DNA from: Winogradskyella ouciana | Lineage (GTDB): Bacteria; Bacteroidota; Bacteroidia; Flavobacteriales; Flavobacteriaceae | DNA: 64,000 bases | NCBI RefSeq assembly: GCF_009709615.1 | Contig: NZ_WJYA01000007.1 | Location: 62,001 to 126,000 of the forward strand | Reading direction: 5' to 3' | Shown here: in pieces, positions 52,145-61,027 of the stretch | How positions within the stretch are numbered: position 1 is the first letter of the stretch | How the letters are laid out: the number at the start of each line of letters is the position of its first letter | The notes under the pieces: generated by a model | Told to the model about the DNA's origin: nothing | Seen by the model: the letters and a program-made list of their open reading frames with translations, nothing else | The model's database searches: none | Position numbers and translations under genes: made by a program

Positions 52145-53182
52145 TTATACAGCGCCTACTGTAATCTTACTCACCATTTGTTTCCTAAATTGGTTGGGTG
52201 TAACTCCGTATTTTTCTTTAAATATTTTAGAAAAATAGCTTCTACTGGTAAAGCCTATGGTGTACACAATTTGTGATATATTTAAATCTGTTGTTCTCAT
52301 TAATTCTCTTGCAGATTCTAACCTTACATGTCTTATATATTCGGTAACAGTTCTGGAGAAAAGAAATTTAAAACCATCTTGAAGTTTTGCTTGTGATAAC
52401 CCACATTCTGCCGAGAGGTCGTCTAGATTATAGTCTAGTGAAGGCTCTTTAAGAATTTTGTTGCCAAGCTTTCTTATTTTCTTTAACTCACTTTTTACCA
52501 GAGACGTCGGCAAAGGTACGCCTTGTGACTGTCTATTGTAATGTTGAATATGTAACGATAATATTTGGTAAATTTGAGCTTCCATTTTTAAGATTTTCAC
52601 CATGCCTTTTTGCTTCACGTTATGCAGTTTTTTGACATGGTCTGCCATTTTAAGATTCAAAGCTCCGTAATGCGAAAATCTATTTTCGTGGTCGGTGTCA
52701 ACAAAAACATTTTGCAGTTTACTATTTAGAGAAGATACTTTTGTAGTTCTTTTTTTAAGAAAATCTTTTCTTATGATCTGAATGAAATTTATATCTAGTT
52801 CGGTATTTTTCTTAAACTTAAAGTAATCAAATCCATCTGTTTTATTGGTAGTTATCAATGTTTGGAACCGTTCTACTAATTCTTCACGGCTATTAATACC
52901 AAACCTATGGTAAAATTCACCGTTTAAATTGTAGATGAAACGAACCGGATTAAACTCGGTGGCTTCTATCTTTAACGTAATATCTTCATGAAATATAATG
53001 TTGAATATCATAACATTAACTCCCCAATCAAAAGTAACTACTCTTATGTTTCCTTTTGCGGTATTATTATTAACATCTAACCTAGACTTTCCCCAAGAAT
53101 CAATAATTTCTCCACCTATACTTTGTTGGAGTTGCTCAATAATCTCTCGAGTGTCTTTAGCACTGATTAATACTTCTTTCAT
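52145..53182 (-). CDS. AraC family transcriptional regulator
   Basis: 345 residues. N-terminal part of about 230 residues without a family I can name; C-terminal AraC-type double helix-turn-helix: LSAECGLSQAKLQDGFKFLF, YIRHVRLESARELMRTTDLN, FTSRSYFSKIFKEKYGVTPN. It lies amid stress-type genes and 14 bp from the DUF2652 gene; regulation of its neighbours is a guess. Confidence 0.9.
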   Translation of the reverse strand: MKEVLISAKDTREIIEQLQQSIGGEIIDSWGKSRLDVNNNTAKGNIRVVTFDWGVNVMIFNIIFHEDITLKIEATEFNPVRFIYNLNGEFYHRFGINSREELVERFQTLITTNKTDGFDYFKFKKNTELDINFIQIIRKDFLKKRTTKVSSLNSKLQNVFVDTDHENRFSHYGALNLKMADHVKKLHNVKQKGMVKILKMEAQIYQILSLHIQHYNRQSQGVPLPTSLVKSELKKIRKLGNKILKEPSLDYNLDDLSAECGLSQAKLQDGFKFLFSRTVTEYIRHVRLESARELMRTTDLNISQIVYTIGFTSRSYFSKIFKEKYGVTPNQFRKQMVSKITVGAV

Positions 53183-53195
53183 AAATAAGTTAGCT

Positions 53196-53780
53196 CTATA
53201 TTAAAGGTTTAAAATCAATGTAGGAATACTCGATTTCTCCTATATGTTCATAATAATCTTTACCTTTTTTCAGCTGATCCAAATATGTGCTTGTATCGGC
53301 TTCATTAAAGGTATATTGTTTTAATAGTTCGTTAGAAAGCAATATATATTCTTCACAATCTATTTTATTTTTTAGCAAGCGGTGAGCTACAATTACATCT
53401 TCTCCCACAAGTTTAATGTGTTTTCCTATCTGTACTGAATCTACACCTTTTGCAAAATGGAGTACTATTTTAAGGCCTAAGGTTTGAGATATTTTTTTGC
53501 CATCTTTAACATCTTTAAAATCATCATGTAATGCCCTTAACTGTCTGTAAAATTGGGTATAAAAGAATTCACATTGGGCTATTAAATCTTTTAATGGAGG
53601 CAACTCACCTCTTTTAAAAAAAAGCACAGCATCACCTTCAATTTCGGACACCTTTAGTCCGATCTCATTAGAATAGATAATTTCGTTTAATAACGACGGT
53701 ACGACCTTAGAATTTAGCTCATAGTCTGTCTCACTCATAAATTTTGTAAAACCACTAATATCAGGGATGCAAATAAGCAT
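53196..53780 (-). CDS. DUF2652 family (adenylate-cyclase-like) protein
   Basis: 194 residues. ICIPDISGFTKFMSETDYEL and VSEIEGDAVLFFKRG match the metal-binding and catalytic surroundings of class III cyclases in DUF2652 form. No transmembrane part. Whether a cyclic nucleotide is formed is not known. It is just upstream of the AraC regulator on the same strand, so the two may be one signalling pair. Confidence 0.85.
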   Translation of the reverse strand: MLICIPDISGFTKFMSETDYELNSKVVPSLLNEIIYSNEIGLKVSEIEGDAVLFFKRGELPPLKDLIAQCEFFYTQFYRQLRALHDDFKDVKDGKKISQTLGLKIVLHFAKGVDSVQIGKHIKLVGEDVIVAHRLLKNKIDCEEYILLSNELLKQYTFNEADTSTYLDQLKKGKDYYEHIGEIEYSYIDFKPLI

Positions 53781-53935
53781 AATTGTATGATTAAAAAATT
53801 TATGACAAAGTTCGGCTAATATAACTAATTTACTACTATTTGCATCTAAAAGGGATACATTTTAATTTAAATGAGCACATCTTCGGTTTAGAGTCCTATT
53901 AATTTTATAAGCAACAAAATATAACTATACAAACT

Positions 53936-54370
53936 ATGACAATTTACGAAGCGATAAGAAGAGATCATGATATTCAAAGAAATCTATTGGATAAATTGGT
54001 GGACACTTCTGGAGACACTGCTAAAAGAAAAGAACTTTTTAAATTACTTAGAAAAGAATTAACAATACATGCAAATGCTGAAGAACGACATTTTTACAAA
54101 CCTCTTATCCCAACAGATATGATGCAAGAGCATGCTAGACACGGTATTGCAGAGCATCATGAAATAGACGAGTTGATTGAACAGCTAGAAGATACCGAAA
54201 TGGATTCTTCTGCATGGTTAAAAATCGCCAAAAATTTGAAAGAAAAAGTTGAGCACCATTTAGACGATGAGGAACACACGTTCTTTCAATTATCAGGTAA
54301 AGTTCTTAGTGAAAAGCAAAAGAAAGACTTAGCCAATAATTATAATAACTACATGAAGGATCATAGATAG
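53936..54370 (+). CDS. Hemerythrin HHE domain protein
   Basis: 144 residues. IYEAIRRDHDIQRNLLDKLV, LTIHANAEERHFYKPLIP, HGIAEHHEIDELIEQLE and KVEHHLDDEEHTFFQL supply the His/Glu ligands of an HHE diiron site. Oxygen, nitric oxide or iron stress sensing or scavenging. Followed by the topoisomerase remnant. Confidence 0.9.
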   Translation: MTIYEAIRRDHDIQRNLLDKLVDTSGDTAKRKELFKLLRKELTIHANAEERHFYKPLIPTDMMQEHARHGIAEHHEIDELIEQLEDTEMDSSAWLKIAKNLKEKVEHHLDDEEHTFFQLSGKVLSEKQKKDLANNYNNYMKDHR

Positions 54371-54387
54371 TTCTATGAAGAAATGCT

Positions 54388-55468
54388 TTGAGAAACAAAA
54401 CTGTTGATTTAGATTTCGCTAAGCGGTTATACACCCAGCCCGAAAAATTTATCGACAGTTTTGATTTTAAATATGCAACTGACAAAAAGTTGAATATAGT
54501 GAGGGAATCTAGAAAGGGTGAAATAACCTATTCTAAAAATGGTAAATCAGTTACTCAAAAAGCCACTCTCAAACGCATAAAAGAATTAACTATACCACCC
54601 GCTTGGGAAAACCTAAATACAGCTTCTAATAAAATAGCTCATATATAGGCTATTGGGAGGGATGAAAAGGGGAGAAAACAATACATTTACCACTTCAATT
54701 GGAACCGGTTAAGAAACCAAACCGAATTTTACAAAATGTATGCCTTTGGTCAAGGCTTACCTGAATTGAGAAAGAGAATTGAGACCGACCTTGAGTCGCC
54801 TAAATGGACTAAGCAAAAAGTTCTAGCTTTGATTATAAGCCTACTCGAAGAAACACATATTAGAATTGGTAATTCTTATTGTGCTTCTACAAAAAACACC
54901 TATGGTTTATCTACTCTTAGAAGTAGGCATGTAGATATATATAAAAATAAGTTAAAATTTGAATTTAAAGGAAAGCGAGGTAAAACACACCGCGTAACGA
55001 TTAAGAATAAAAAACTTATAAAATTAATACAGCAATGAGAGGAAATTCCTGGATGGGAATTATTTTAAGTATTACGATGAAGATGGTGCAAAACATTGCG
55101 TGGATAGCTCGTCGATGGTTAATGAATATTTACAAGACATTTCCGGTGAGCTATTTACGGCTAAGGGTTTTAGGACTTGGGGTGCAAGTAAAATATGTTT
55201 TGAAATCTTAATGAAGCTAGGAATCGAACTAGACAAAGACCATGCAAATAAGAAAGTCTTAACAGCTGTAGATAACGCAGTAAAAGCTTTGGGAAATAAA
55301 AGAAATGTTGTTAGAAAATATTATGTGCACCCAAAAATTACCGAAAGTTATCTCGATGGAACAATTAAGCCTTATTTCTCCAAACATTAAAGTAAAAGTA
55401 TCGATGGATTAACAGAAACAGAGACTTCAATGCTTAAGCTTATAAACAATTACAAACCAACAATATGA
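54388..55468 (+). pseudogene. DNA topoisomerase IB pseudogene
   Basis: Three fragments in series match one type IB topoisomerase. Fragment 1 (from TTG 54388) ends at an in-frame TAG where IAHI would continue AIGRDEKGRKQYIYHFNW. Fragment 2 (about 54650-55037) has LLEETHIRIGNSYCAST and ends at TGA after LIQQ. A one-base insertion near 55061 (TTTTAAG) shifts the frame before KYYDEDGAKH. Fragment 3 carries GFRTWGASKI and the active-site region VRKYYVHPKITESYL and stops at 55388-55390; homology seems to go on to TGA at 55466. At least three nonsense codons and one frameshift, so the gene is dead. Confidence 0.85.
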
Positions 55469-55622
55469 ATTAAATCATTAGTGTCAATTTCTGTAGCATT
55501 TGCATTAAGATTAACTAAAGCTGTTGTTTAATTTTATGGTAGAAAAGAAAGAGGGATACACTTAGACTAATAAATGGTAGACATCCCAAAAGTAAATTAT
55601 CTATAATCAAATAAAAATAGTT

Positions 55623-56072
55623 ATGAGCACATACACAGAAGAAGTCGGAAATAAACTAAACGCGTTGTTGGAAAAAACCTATGACGCAGAGAAAGGATTT
55701 AAAAAGGCCGCCGAGAATGTTGATAACCCTTCTTTAAAAGCTTACTTTGAAAACAAAGCACAAGAACGTTATAACTTTGGTCATGAACTAAAGAGAGAGA
55801 TTAGAAGTTTTAACCAAGATGTGGATAAAGGGGGAAGTCTAACAGGGACAGTGCATAGAGCATGGATGGATTTAAAAAGTCTATTTTCTAGTGATGATGA
55901 AGAATCCATGTTAGAAGAAGCAATAAGAGGCGAAAAAGCAGCAGTAAATGAATATGAAGAGATATTAAAGGAAACAAGTCTGCCTCTGAGCACTAAATCC
56001 ATATTGCAATCACAAAAAAATATTATTAACGAAGGTCTAACAAAAATTAATGCTTTAGAAGATATCCATTAA
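55623..56072 (+). CDS. DUF2383 (PA2169-type) four-helix protein
   Basis: 149 residues. VGNKLNALLEKTYDAEKGFK, KAYFENKAQERYNFGHELKR and EEAIRGEKAAVNEYEEILKE are the ferritin-like helices of the PA2169/DUF2383 family, found in stress gene clusters. Function unknown. Closed by a hairpin terminator. Confidence 0.88.
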   Translation: MSTYTEEVGNKLNALLEKTYDAEKGFKKAAENVDNPSLKAYFENKAQERYNFGHELKREIRSFNQDVDKGGSLTGTVHRAWMDLKSLFSSDDEESMLEEAIRGEKAAVNEYEEILKETSLPLSTKSILQSQKNIINEGLTKINALEDIH

Positions 56073-56100
56073 TAATTTAGTTAGTAGGTTAGATCGAAGG

Positions 56101-56132
56101 AGGGCATTTGTCATAAGTGCCCTTCTTTTTTT
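56101..56132 (+). terminator. Intrinsic terminator of the DUF2383 gene
   Basis: AGGGCATTT (56101-56109) pairs with AAGTGCCCT (56115-56123, one G.T pair), followed by a T tract. Confidence 0.8.
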
Positions 56133-56252
56133 ATATGATTTACGATAGTTTTTAATTTGAATCAGTTAATCATAAGCTGTTGATTAAGTTAACTTTATAG
56201 TAAGAAATTTGATAGTCAAGTTTTGAATTTTAAACATTAAAATCATAAAATT

Positions 56253-56414
56253 ATGTTACGTTGGACAATCACATTTGTAGTAATTGCATTAATTGCAGCG
56301 ATATTAGGATTTGGAGGAATAGCAGGTGCAGCAGCAGGAATAGCTAAGGTAATCTTCTTTATATTCTTGGTACTTTTTATAGCCTCATTATTTAGAGGCC
56401 TAGTTAAAAAGTAA
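56253..56414 (+). CDS. DUF1328 small membrane protein (53 residues)
   Basis: ATG at 56253 to TAA at 56412-56414. [20 protein letters not shown], then [20 protein letters not shown] and ending LFRGLVKK, the complete DUF1328 pattern of two spans with a glycine-rich hinge. Stress-cluster companion in many bacteria. Confidence 0.9.
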   Translation: MLRWTITFVVIALIAAILGFGGIAGAAAGIAKVIFFIFLVLFIASLFRGLVKK

Positions 56415-56467
56415 TTAATTATATTTAAAAGAATAAAATTCCACTTTAACACTAAAAACCATTCATT

Positions 56468-56602
56468 ATGAAAAAATTAATTTTAGCATTTGTATTATTA
56501 TTTACAATGTCAACAGCGTTAACAAGTTGTAGAGAAACGAAAAACGATGTAGCAGATGATGTAGAAGATGTCGTTGACGATGTAGAAGACACGGTAGATT
56601 AA
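56468..56602 (+). CDS. Small acidic lipoprotein (44 residues)
   Basis: ATG at 56468 to TAA at 56600-56602. Signal MKKLILAFVLLFTMSTALTS ends at a lipobox cysteine, then only 24 residues remain, with an acidic repeat of DDVED type (DVADDVEDVVDDVEDTVD). Lies 53 bp after DUF1328. Looks like a short outer-membrane or periplasmic acidic tag; function unknown. Confidence 0.65.
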   Translation: MKKLILAFVLLFTMSTALTSCRETKNDVADDVEDVVDDVEDTVD

Positions 56603-56634
56603 AAAAGAAAACAATCTAGTTTATTGACAAAAAA

Positions 56635-56670
56635 AAAAGACCTCGGCTTAAAACCTGAGGTCTTTTCTTT
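56635..56670. terminator. Bidirectional terminator
   Basis: AAAAGACCTC (56635-56644) pairs with GAGGTCTTTT (56657-56666). It closes the acidic-lipoprotein gene on + and the lipocalin-like gene on -. Confidence 0.85.
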
Positions 56671-56674
56671 GTAG

Positions 56675-57151
56675 TCATTCCACCCTCACATAATTTTCAG
56701 AGTATATCCTATTGCCATCTTCGTCCAGTTCGATTTGTTGAAATTTATTCGTCTGTAAATCCAATTCAAAAATAAATTCCTTTTTCTCTGCAATTACCTG
56801 ATCCATAACCGCTGAACCAAAATCCAGGACTTCTGTCAGTCGTTCACCATCGTAATCGTAAGTGCCATAACCAAACCATTCCGAAGAATCTGCAGGTCTG
56901 TGTTTGCACCACATTACCTTAGTATCAGAATACATTTTTAGTTGCCTAAATTCTGGATTCATCTCAAAAGAATCTACAACCACATTGTCTTTGTAGTTAT
57001 AAAAGCCTGTAAGTTCCCATGTGCCCTTAAGGCTATTAAGTTTGTCTTGTTGTTCTGTTTCTACTTCCGTAGAGTTGTCATTTTCTGGAGCTTCCTTGCA
57101 AGAGAATGCAAGAGCCAGAGCGAGGCTAAAGATTAGGAATTTAGATGTCAT
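56675..57151 (-). CDS. Lipocalin-like lipoprotein
   Basis: 158 residues. Signal with lipobox (FLIFSLALALAFSC), acidic linker, then a beta-rich domain (LKGTWELTGFYNYKDNVVVD, QLKMYSDTKVMWCKHRPADS, EWFGYGTYDYDGERLTEVLD). Like the small lipocalin-type proteins of this group. Divergent from trxB. Confidence 0.75.
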   Translation of the reverse strand: MTSKFLIFSLALALAFSCKEAPENDNSTEVETEQQDKLNSLKGTWELTGFYNYKDNVVVDSFEMNPEFRQLKMYSDTKVMWCKHRPADSSEWFGYGTYDYDGERLTEVLDFGSAVMDQVIAEKKEFIFELDLQTNKFQQIELDEDGNRIYSENYVRVE

Positions 57152-57281
57152 GATTTGTTAGATTTTGCTATTTAACACTTAAAAATTACGAAATTTAAAG
57201 GACAAAGTGAAGCGATTTATAATATTTATAACACCATTGTTAGTGTTGATAACTTCTATGTAAGGATTTAATCAAAAATCC

Positions 57282-57289
57282 TACTTTTG
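57282..57289 (+). promoter_or_regulatory. TAnnTTTG promoter element of trxB
   Basis: TACTTTTG, 21 bases before the ATG at 57311. The -33 region has no clean TTG. Confidence 0.6.
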
Positions 57290-57310
57290 TCCTGTAATAA
57301 AATACAAGAT

Positions 57311-58294
57311 ATGTCTGATACAATTGAAAAAATAAAATGTTTGATAATAGGTTCTGGACCTGCAGGCTATACAGCAGCCATTTATGCGTCTAGAGCGAAT
57401 ATGGCTCCTGTGTTATACCAAGGTGAGCAACCTGGTGGTCAGTTAACGACGACTAATGATGTTGAGAACTTTCCAGGATACCCAGATGGTATTACTGGGC
57501 CAGAAATGATGATTCAACTCCAAAAGCAAGCCGAGCGCTTTGCTACAGATGTGCGACATGGTTGGGTAACAAAGGTGGATTTTTCTGGAGATGTTCATAA
57601 AGTTTGGGTAAATGATGAAAAGGAAATTCATGCCTCAACTGTTATTATCTCTACAGGTGCTTCTGCGAAATATTTAGGGTTACCTTCTGAGCAGAAATAT
57701 TTACAACTTGGTGGAGGGGTTTCAGCATGTGCTGTCTGTGACGGTTTCTTTTATAAAGATCAAGAAGTTGTTATTGTTGGAGCAGGAGATAGCGCTTGTG
57801 AAGAAGCTCATTATTTGTCTAAACTTTGTAAAAAAGTGACGATGTTGGTAAGACGCGATGAGTTTAGAGCCTCAAAAATTATGGCTAACCGTGTTAAGAA
57901 CACAGAAAACATTGAGATATTATACAATACTGAAACTGAAGAGGTTTTAGGTGACGGCCAAGTTGTTACTGGAGTTAGGGTTTTCAATAACCAAACAAAT
58001 GAAAAGTTTGATATACCTGCAACCGGATTTTTTGTTGCAATAGGTCATAAGCCAAACACTGATATCTTCAAGGATTATTTAGATTTAGATGAAACAGGTT
58101 ACATTATTAATGCAGTACCTGGTACAAGTAAGACTAATGTTGAAGGTGTTTTTGTAAGTGGTGATGCTGCGGACCATGTTTATAGACAAGCTGTTACAGC
58201 TGCTGGTACTGGATGTATGGCGGCTCTAGATGCAGAACGTTATTTAGCAGCTAAAGAATCTGATTTTGAGGTATCTACCTCTACCTATAATTAA
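57311..58294 (+). CDS. trxB: Thioredoxin-disulfide reductase
   Basis: 327 residues from the ATG at 57311. FAD site IIGSGPAGYTAAIYASRANM, redox CAVCDG motif, NADPH site IVGAGDSACEEAHYLSK, and VFVSGDAADHVYRQAVTAAG. Reduces thioredoxin with NADPH. Own TAnnTTTG promoter upstream and a terminator downstream. Confidence 0.96.
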   Translation: MSDTIEKIKCLIIGSGPAGYTAAIYASRANMAPVLYQGEQPGGQLTTTNDVENFPGYPDGITGPEMMIQLQKQAERFATDVRHGWVTKVDFSGDVHKVWVNDEKEIHASTVIISTGASAKYLGLPSEQKYLQLGGGVSACAVCDGFFYKDQEVVIVGAGDSACEEAHYLSKLCKKVTMLVRRDEFRASKIMANRVKNTENIEILYNTETEEVLGDGQVVTGVRVFNNQTNEKFDIPATGFFVAIGHKPNTDIFKDYLDLDETGYIINAVPGTSKTNVEGVFVSGDAADHVYRQAVTAAGTGCMAALDAERYLAAKESDFEVSTSTYN

Positions 58295-58318
58295 TTGAAT
58301 CAAATAATAATAATTGAT

Positions 58319-58347
58319 AAGCCGAAGTTTATAGCTTCGGCTTTTTT
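58319..58347 (+). terminator. Intrinsic terminator of trxB
   Basis: AAGCCGAAG (58319-58327) pairs with CTTCGGCTT (58335-58343), then T residues. Confidence 0.88.
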
Positions 58348-58406
58348 ATTTATAGGGTAATCTGGAATATAAATATTTTCGGTAAATATTTAAAAAATAC
58401 CTTCAC

Positions 58407-58420
58407 ATGACAAAAGTCAT
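58407..58420. promoter_or_regulatory. Candidate Crp/Fnr-type operator upstream of the YceI gene
   Basis: ATGACAAAAGTCAT is a perfect dyad, with TGA-N6-TCA spacing like Crp/Fnr half-sites. It is 51 bp before the YceI start. No regulator gene of this family is in the window. Confidence 0.45.
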
Positions 58421-58470
58421 AATTATTCCATGTTTTTATGTCAATCTTTGTACCCATAAATATAAAAGTT

Positions 58471-59058
58471 ATGACAAATTTATTAAGAAAAAAGACCCTA
58501 TCAGCTTCTTTAGTTTTTTGCTTGTTATTATTTACAAAAATTTCAGTAGCTCAAACTTACAATTTAGATGATAATGCTTCATTTTTAGAAGTGCACGGCA
58601 CATCATCCTTGCATGATTGGCATGTTGATGCTGAAACACAGAATGGTAAAATTACTGTTTCTAACCTAGATGATTTACAGTTAAATGCCCTGTCCTTTTC
58701 TGTCGAATCCGAAAGTCTTAAAAGTGGAAAGTCGGGAATGGATAAAAACACCTACAAGGCATTAAATACAGATGAGTATAAAACAATAACTTTTAAGATG
58801 TCTTCAGTTAAAAGTTTAGAATTGGTGTCAGATAATAATTATAAAGTATCTGTTATTGGAGATATGACCATCTCTGGAGTTACAAAATCTATTACTATTG
58901 ATTTAACACTGAAACTAAAAGACAATAAAATATGGATTGAAGGTGAAAAATCAATAAAAATGACAGATTATGGTATTGAACCACCTAAAGCACTGTTGGG
59001 CACTATTAAGACCGGCGATGACATTAAAATTATTTTCAAATCAGTTTTTCAGAAATAA
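58471..59058 (+). CDS. YceI family exported protein (1)
   Basis: 195 residues from the ATG at 58471; a frame from 58438 exists but the signal peptide (LVFCLLLFTKISVAQ) fixes this start. YceI lipocalin-like features: FLEVHGTSSLHDWHVDAETQ, FSVESESLKSGKSGMDKNTY, VIGDMTISGVTKSITIDLTL. Periplasmic; YceI proteins bind isoprenoid or amphiphilic ligands. Forms a set with the porin and second YceI. Confidence 0.88.
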   Translation: MTNLLRKKTLSASLVFCLLLFTKISVAQTYNLDDNASFLEVHGTSSLHDWHVDAETQNGKITVSNLDDLQLNALSFSVESESLKSGKSGMDKNTYKALNTDEYKTITFKMSSVKSLELVSDNNYKVSVIGDMTISGVTKSITIDLTLKLKDNKIWIEGEKSIKMTDYGIEPPKALLGTIKTGDDIKIIFKSVFQK

Positions 59059-59099
59059 AAATCAACCATTAAAATTAAAATTAACTAAAACAATTAGAT

Positions 59100-60371
59100 A
59101 TGAAAAGAGCATTTAAATTAGTAAGCATTTTCCTTGTTTTAATGATCAGCTACTCTTTGTCTTCTCAAAACAAGAGTAAAAGAGATTTAGACAATTATAG
59201 ACAACCAGATAAAAGAGGTATAAACGTGTTTGAGGCACCAAAAGATACCATTACATCCTTTAATGATGTGTATGTAAGAATTGGTGGTCAATCTACGTTA
59301 CAGTATCAGGATTTATCACACGAAAATTCTGGTGCGGTAGAACTAAAGGAAATTGGTGGTAATTTTAATCTTGCTACCGCAAATTTAGATATAGATGTGG
59401 TATTATATGATGGTGTTAGAATGCATTTAAGAACTTATTTATCATCACGTCATCACCCAGAACCTTATGTTAAGGGTGGATATCTTCAAATCGATAAATT
59501 AGATTTTATTAGTGAAGGCTTTATGGAAGATTTTATGAATTATACTACTTTAAAAGTCGGACATATGGAGAACAATTATGGTGATGCACACTTTAGACGT
59601 TCAGATAATGCACAGGCCATTTATAATCCATTCGCAGGAAATCTTATTATGGATGCTTTTACCACAGAGGTTGGTGCCGAGCTTTACTATCAGAGAAATG
59701 GATTTTTAGGTATGGTGGGCTTTACTAATGGTAAATTAAACCAAGATGTTGCCAATCCTGATACTGGAGGTGCTTCATTTTTAGCAAAAATCGGTTACGA
59801 TAAGCAAATCAATGATGATTTTAGATTTAGACTTACAGGTTCTTTATACAATACAGGTGCCGTTAGAAGTTCATATTTGTATTCTGCAGATAGAGCAGGA
59901 TCTAGATATTATTTTGTGCTAGAAGATACGGATGCTACAGCTAAGGCCAATTTTAGATCAGGTCGTTATAATCCTAGTTTAAGAAATGAGATTACGGCAT
60001 TTATGTTTAATCCTTTTGTAAAATATAAAGGCTTAGAATTCTTTGGAACTTATGAATCTGCTACTGGTAAAGCCAACTCTGAAACTGATGATAGAACGGC
60101 TACCCAACTAGCTGGTGAATTAATTTACAGATTCGGACAAAATGAAAAATTCTATTTAGGTACCAGATATAACAAAGTTGATTCTGAAGATATTTCTGGA
60201 GATGATATTGAAATTACCAGATTCAATGTAGTTGCAGGTTGGTTCTTGACCAAAAATATTATGGCAAAACTTGAATATGTGACGCAAAAACATGATGGCT
60301 ACAGTTCAGGTAGTATTTTTGATGAAGGTCAGTTTGATGGCTTAATGTTAGAAACAGTTATTAGCTTCTAA
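59100..60371 (+). CDS. Porin-like outer-membrane beta-barrel
   Basis: 423 residues with a signal peptide (LVSIFLVLMISYSLSSQ). Alternating amphipathic strands (DVYVRIGGQSTLQYQDL, VVLYDGVRMHLRTYLSSRHH) and a C-terminal aromatic strand (FDGLMLETVISF) suit an outer-membrane porin. No plug domain. Between two YceI genes, 41 bp after the first. Confidence 0.8.
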   Translation: MKRAFKLVSIFLVLMISYSLSSQNKSKRDLDNYRQPDKRGINVFEAPKDTITSFNDVYVRIGGQSTLQYQDLSHENSGAVELKEIGGNFNLATANLDIDVVLYDGVRMHLRTYLSSRHHPEPYVKGGYLQIDKLDFISEGFMEDFMNYTTLKVGHMENNYGDAHFRRSDNAQAIYNPFAGNLIMDAFTTEVGAELYYQRNGFLGMVGFTNGKLNQDVANPDTGGASFLAKIGYDKQINDDFRFRLTGSLYNTGAVRSSYLYSADRAGSRYYFVLEDTDATAKANFRSGRYNPSLRNEITAFMFNPFVKYKGLEFFGTYESATGKANSETDDRTATQLAGELIYRFGQNEKFYLGTRYNKVDSEDISGDDIEITRFNVVAGWFLTKNIMAKLEYVTQKHDGYSSGSIFDEGQFDGLMLETVISF

Positions 60372-60390
60372 TAAAAATTAAATAAATAAG

Positions 60391-60412
60391 AGGGTCTCTT
60401 TATAGGGACCTT
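60391..60412 (+). terminator. Weak hairpin between porin and second YceI gene
   Basis: AGGGTCTC pairs with GGGACCTT over 8 bp with two G.T pairs, followed by CTTTCT. May be a leaky terminator or attenuator. Confidence 0.4.
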
Positions 60413-60431
60413 CTTTCTATATTCATTGTAC

Positions 60432-61022
60432 ATGCGCAATATTAAATATTTTTGTATTCTTATTTTTTGTATTGGCAGTTTTTATGCATTTAAATCGCCA
60501 GGTTTTAAGACTTTCAAAGCATTTTTAACATCAGAAAGTGAATTAATAATTAAAGGTCATTCAAATGTAAATGATTTCCAATGCCAATACGATATTACTG
60601 AATTATCTGACTCTATAGCAATTAGTTATAGAATGGTTGGTGATAACTTATCATTTTCTAAAGCCAAACTTGAACTCAAGAGTTTATCATTTAATTGTGG
60701 AAATAAAGGAATAAATAAAGATTTTAATAAATTATTAAAATCTGACGTGTATCCTAAAATAAGAATAGATTTAGTTAGTGCAGAGAGTAGCATAGAGGAT
60801 TCTGAATTGGTCGTAACGGTAGATATTACTATATGTGGCATCTCTAAGTCTTACGAAATCCTGATACAGGTCAACAAACGTAACGGCGATTTGCTTGTAT
60901 GCGGAACATTGCCTATTGATATTAATGACTTTCAGTTAGAACCACCCAAGAAAATGTTAGGTCTTATTAAAGTATCAAATGAGATTGAAATTGATTTTTC
61001 TCTAGTTGTCGTTAAAAATTAA
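60432..61022 (+). CDS. YceI family exported protein (2)
   Basis: 196 residues from the ATG at 60432. Signal peptide (YFCILIFCIGSFYAFK), then LIIKGHSNVNDFQCQYDITE, SFNCGNKGINKDFNKLL and VDITICGISKSYEILIQV, a divergent YceI fold. Same cluster as the first YceI; 5 bp from the convergent DUF2807 gene. Confidence 0.8.
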   Translation: MRNIKYFCILIFCIGSFYAFKSPGFKTFKAFLTSESELIIKGHSNVNDFQCQYDITELSDSIAISYRMVGDNLSFSKAKLELKSLSFNCGNKGINKDFNKLLKSDVYPKIRIDLVSAESSIEDSELVVTVDITICGISKSYEILIQVNKRNGDLLVCGTLPIDINDFQLEPPKKMLGLIKVSNEIEIDFSLVVVKN

Positions 61023-61027
61023 TTGTA

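Noticed and set aside
54650..55390. Two separate short proteins (topoisomerase-like fragments) as real genes
   Set aside because: They are contiguous parts of one topoisomerase IB fold separated by stop codons and a frameshift, so they are listed as one pseudogene.
53840..55570. Shared GGGATACA octamer upstream of the hemerythrin and DUF2383 genes as a stress promoter
   Set aside because: Only eight bases agree, distance to the start differs, and the other stress genes lack it; chance is likely.
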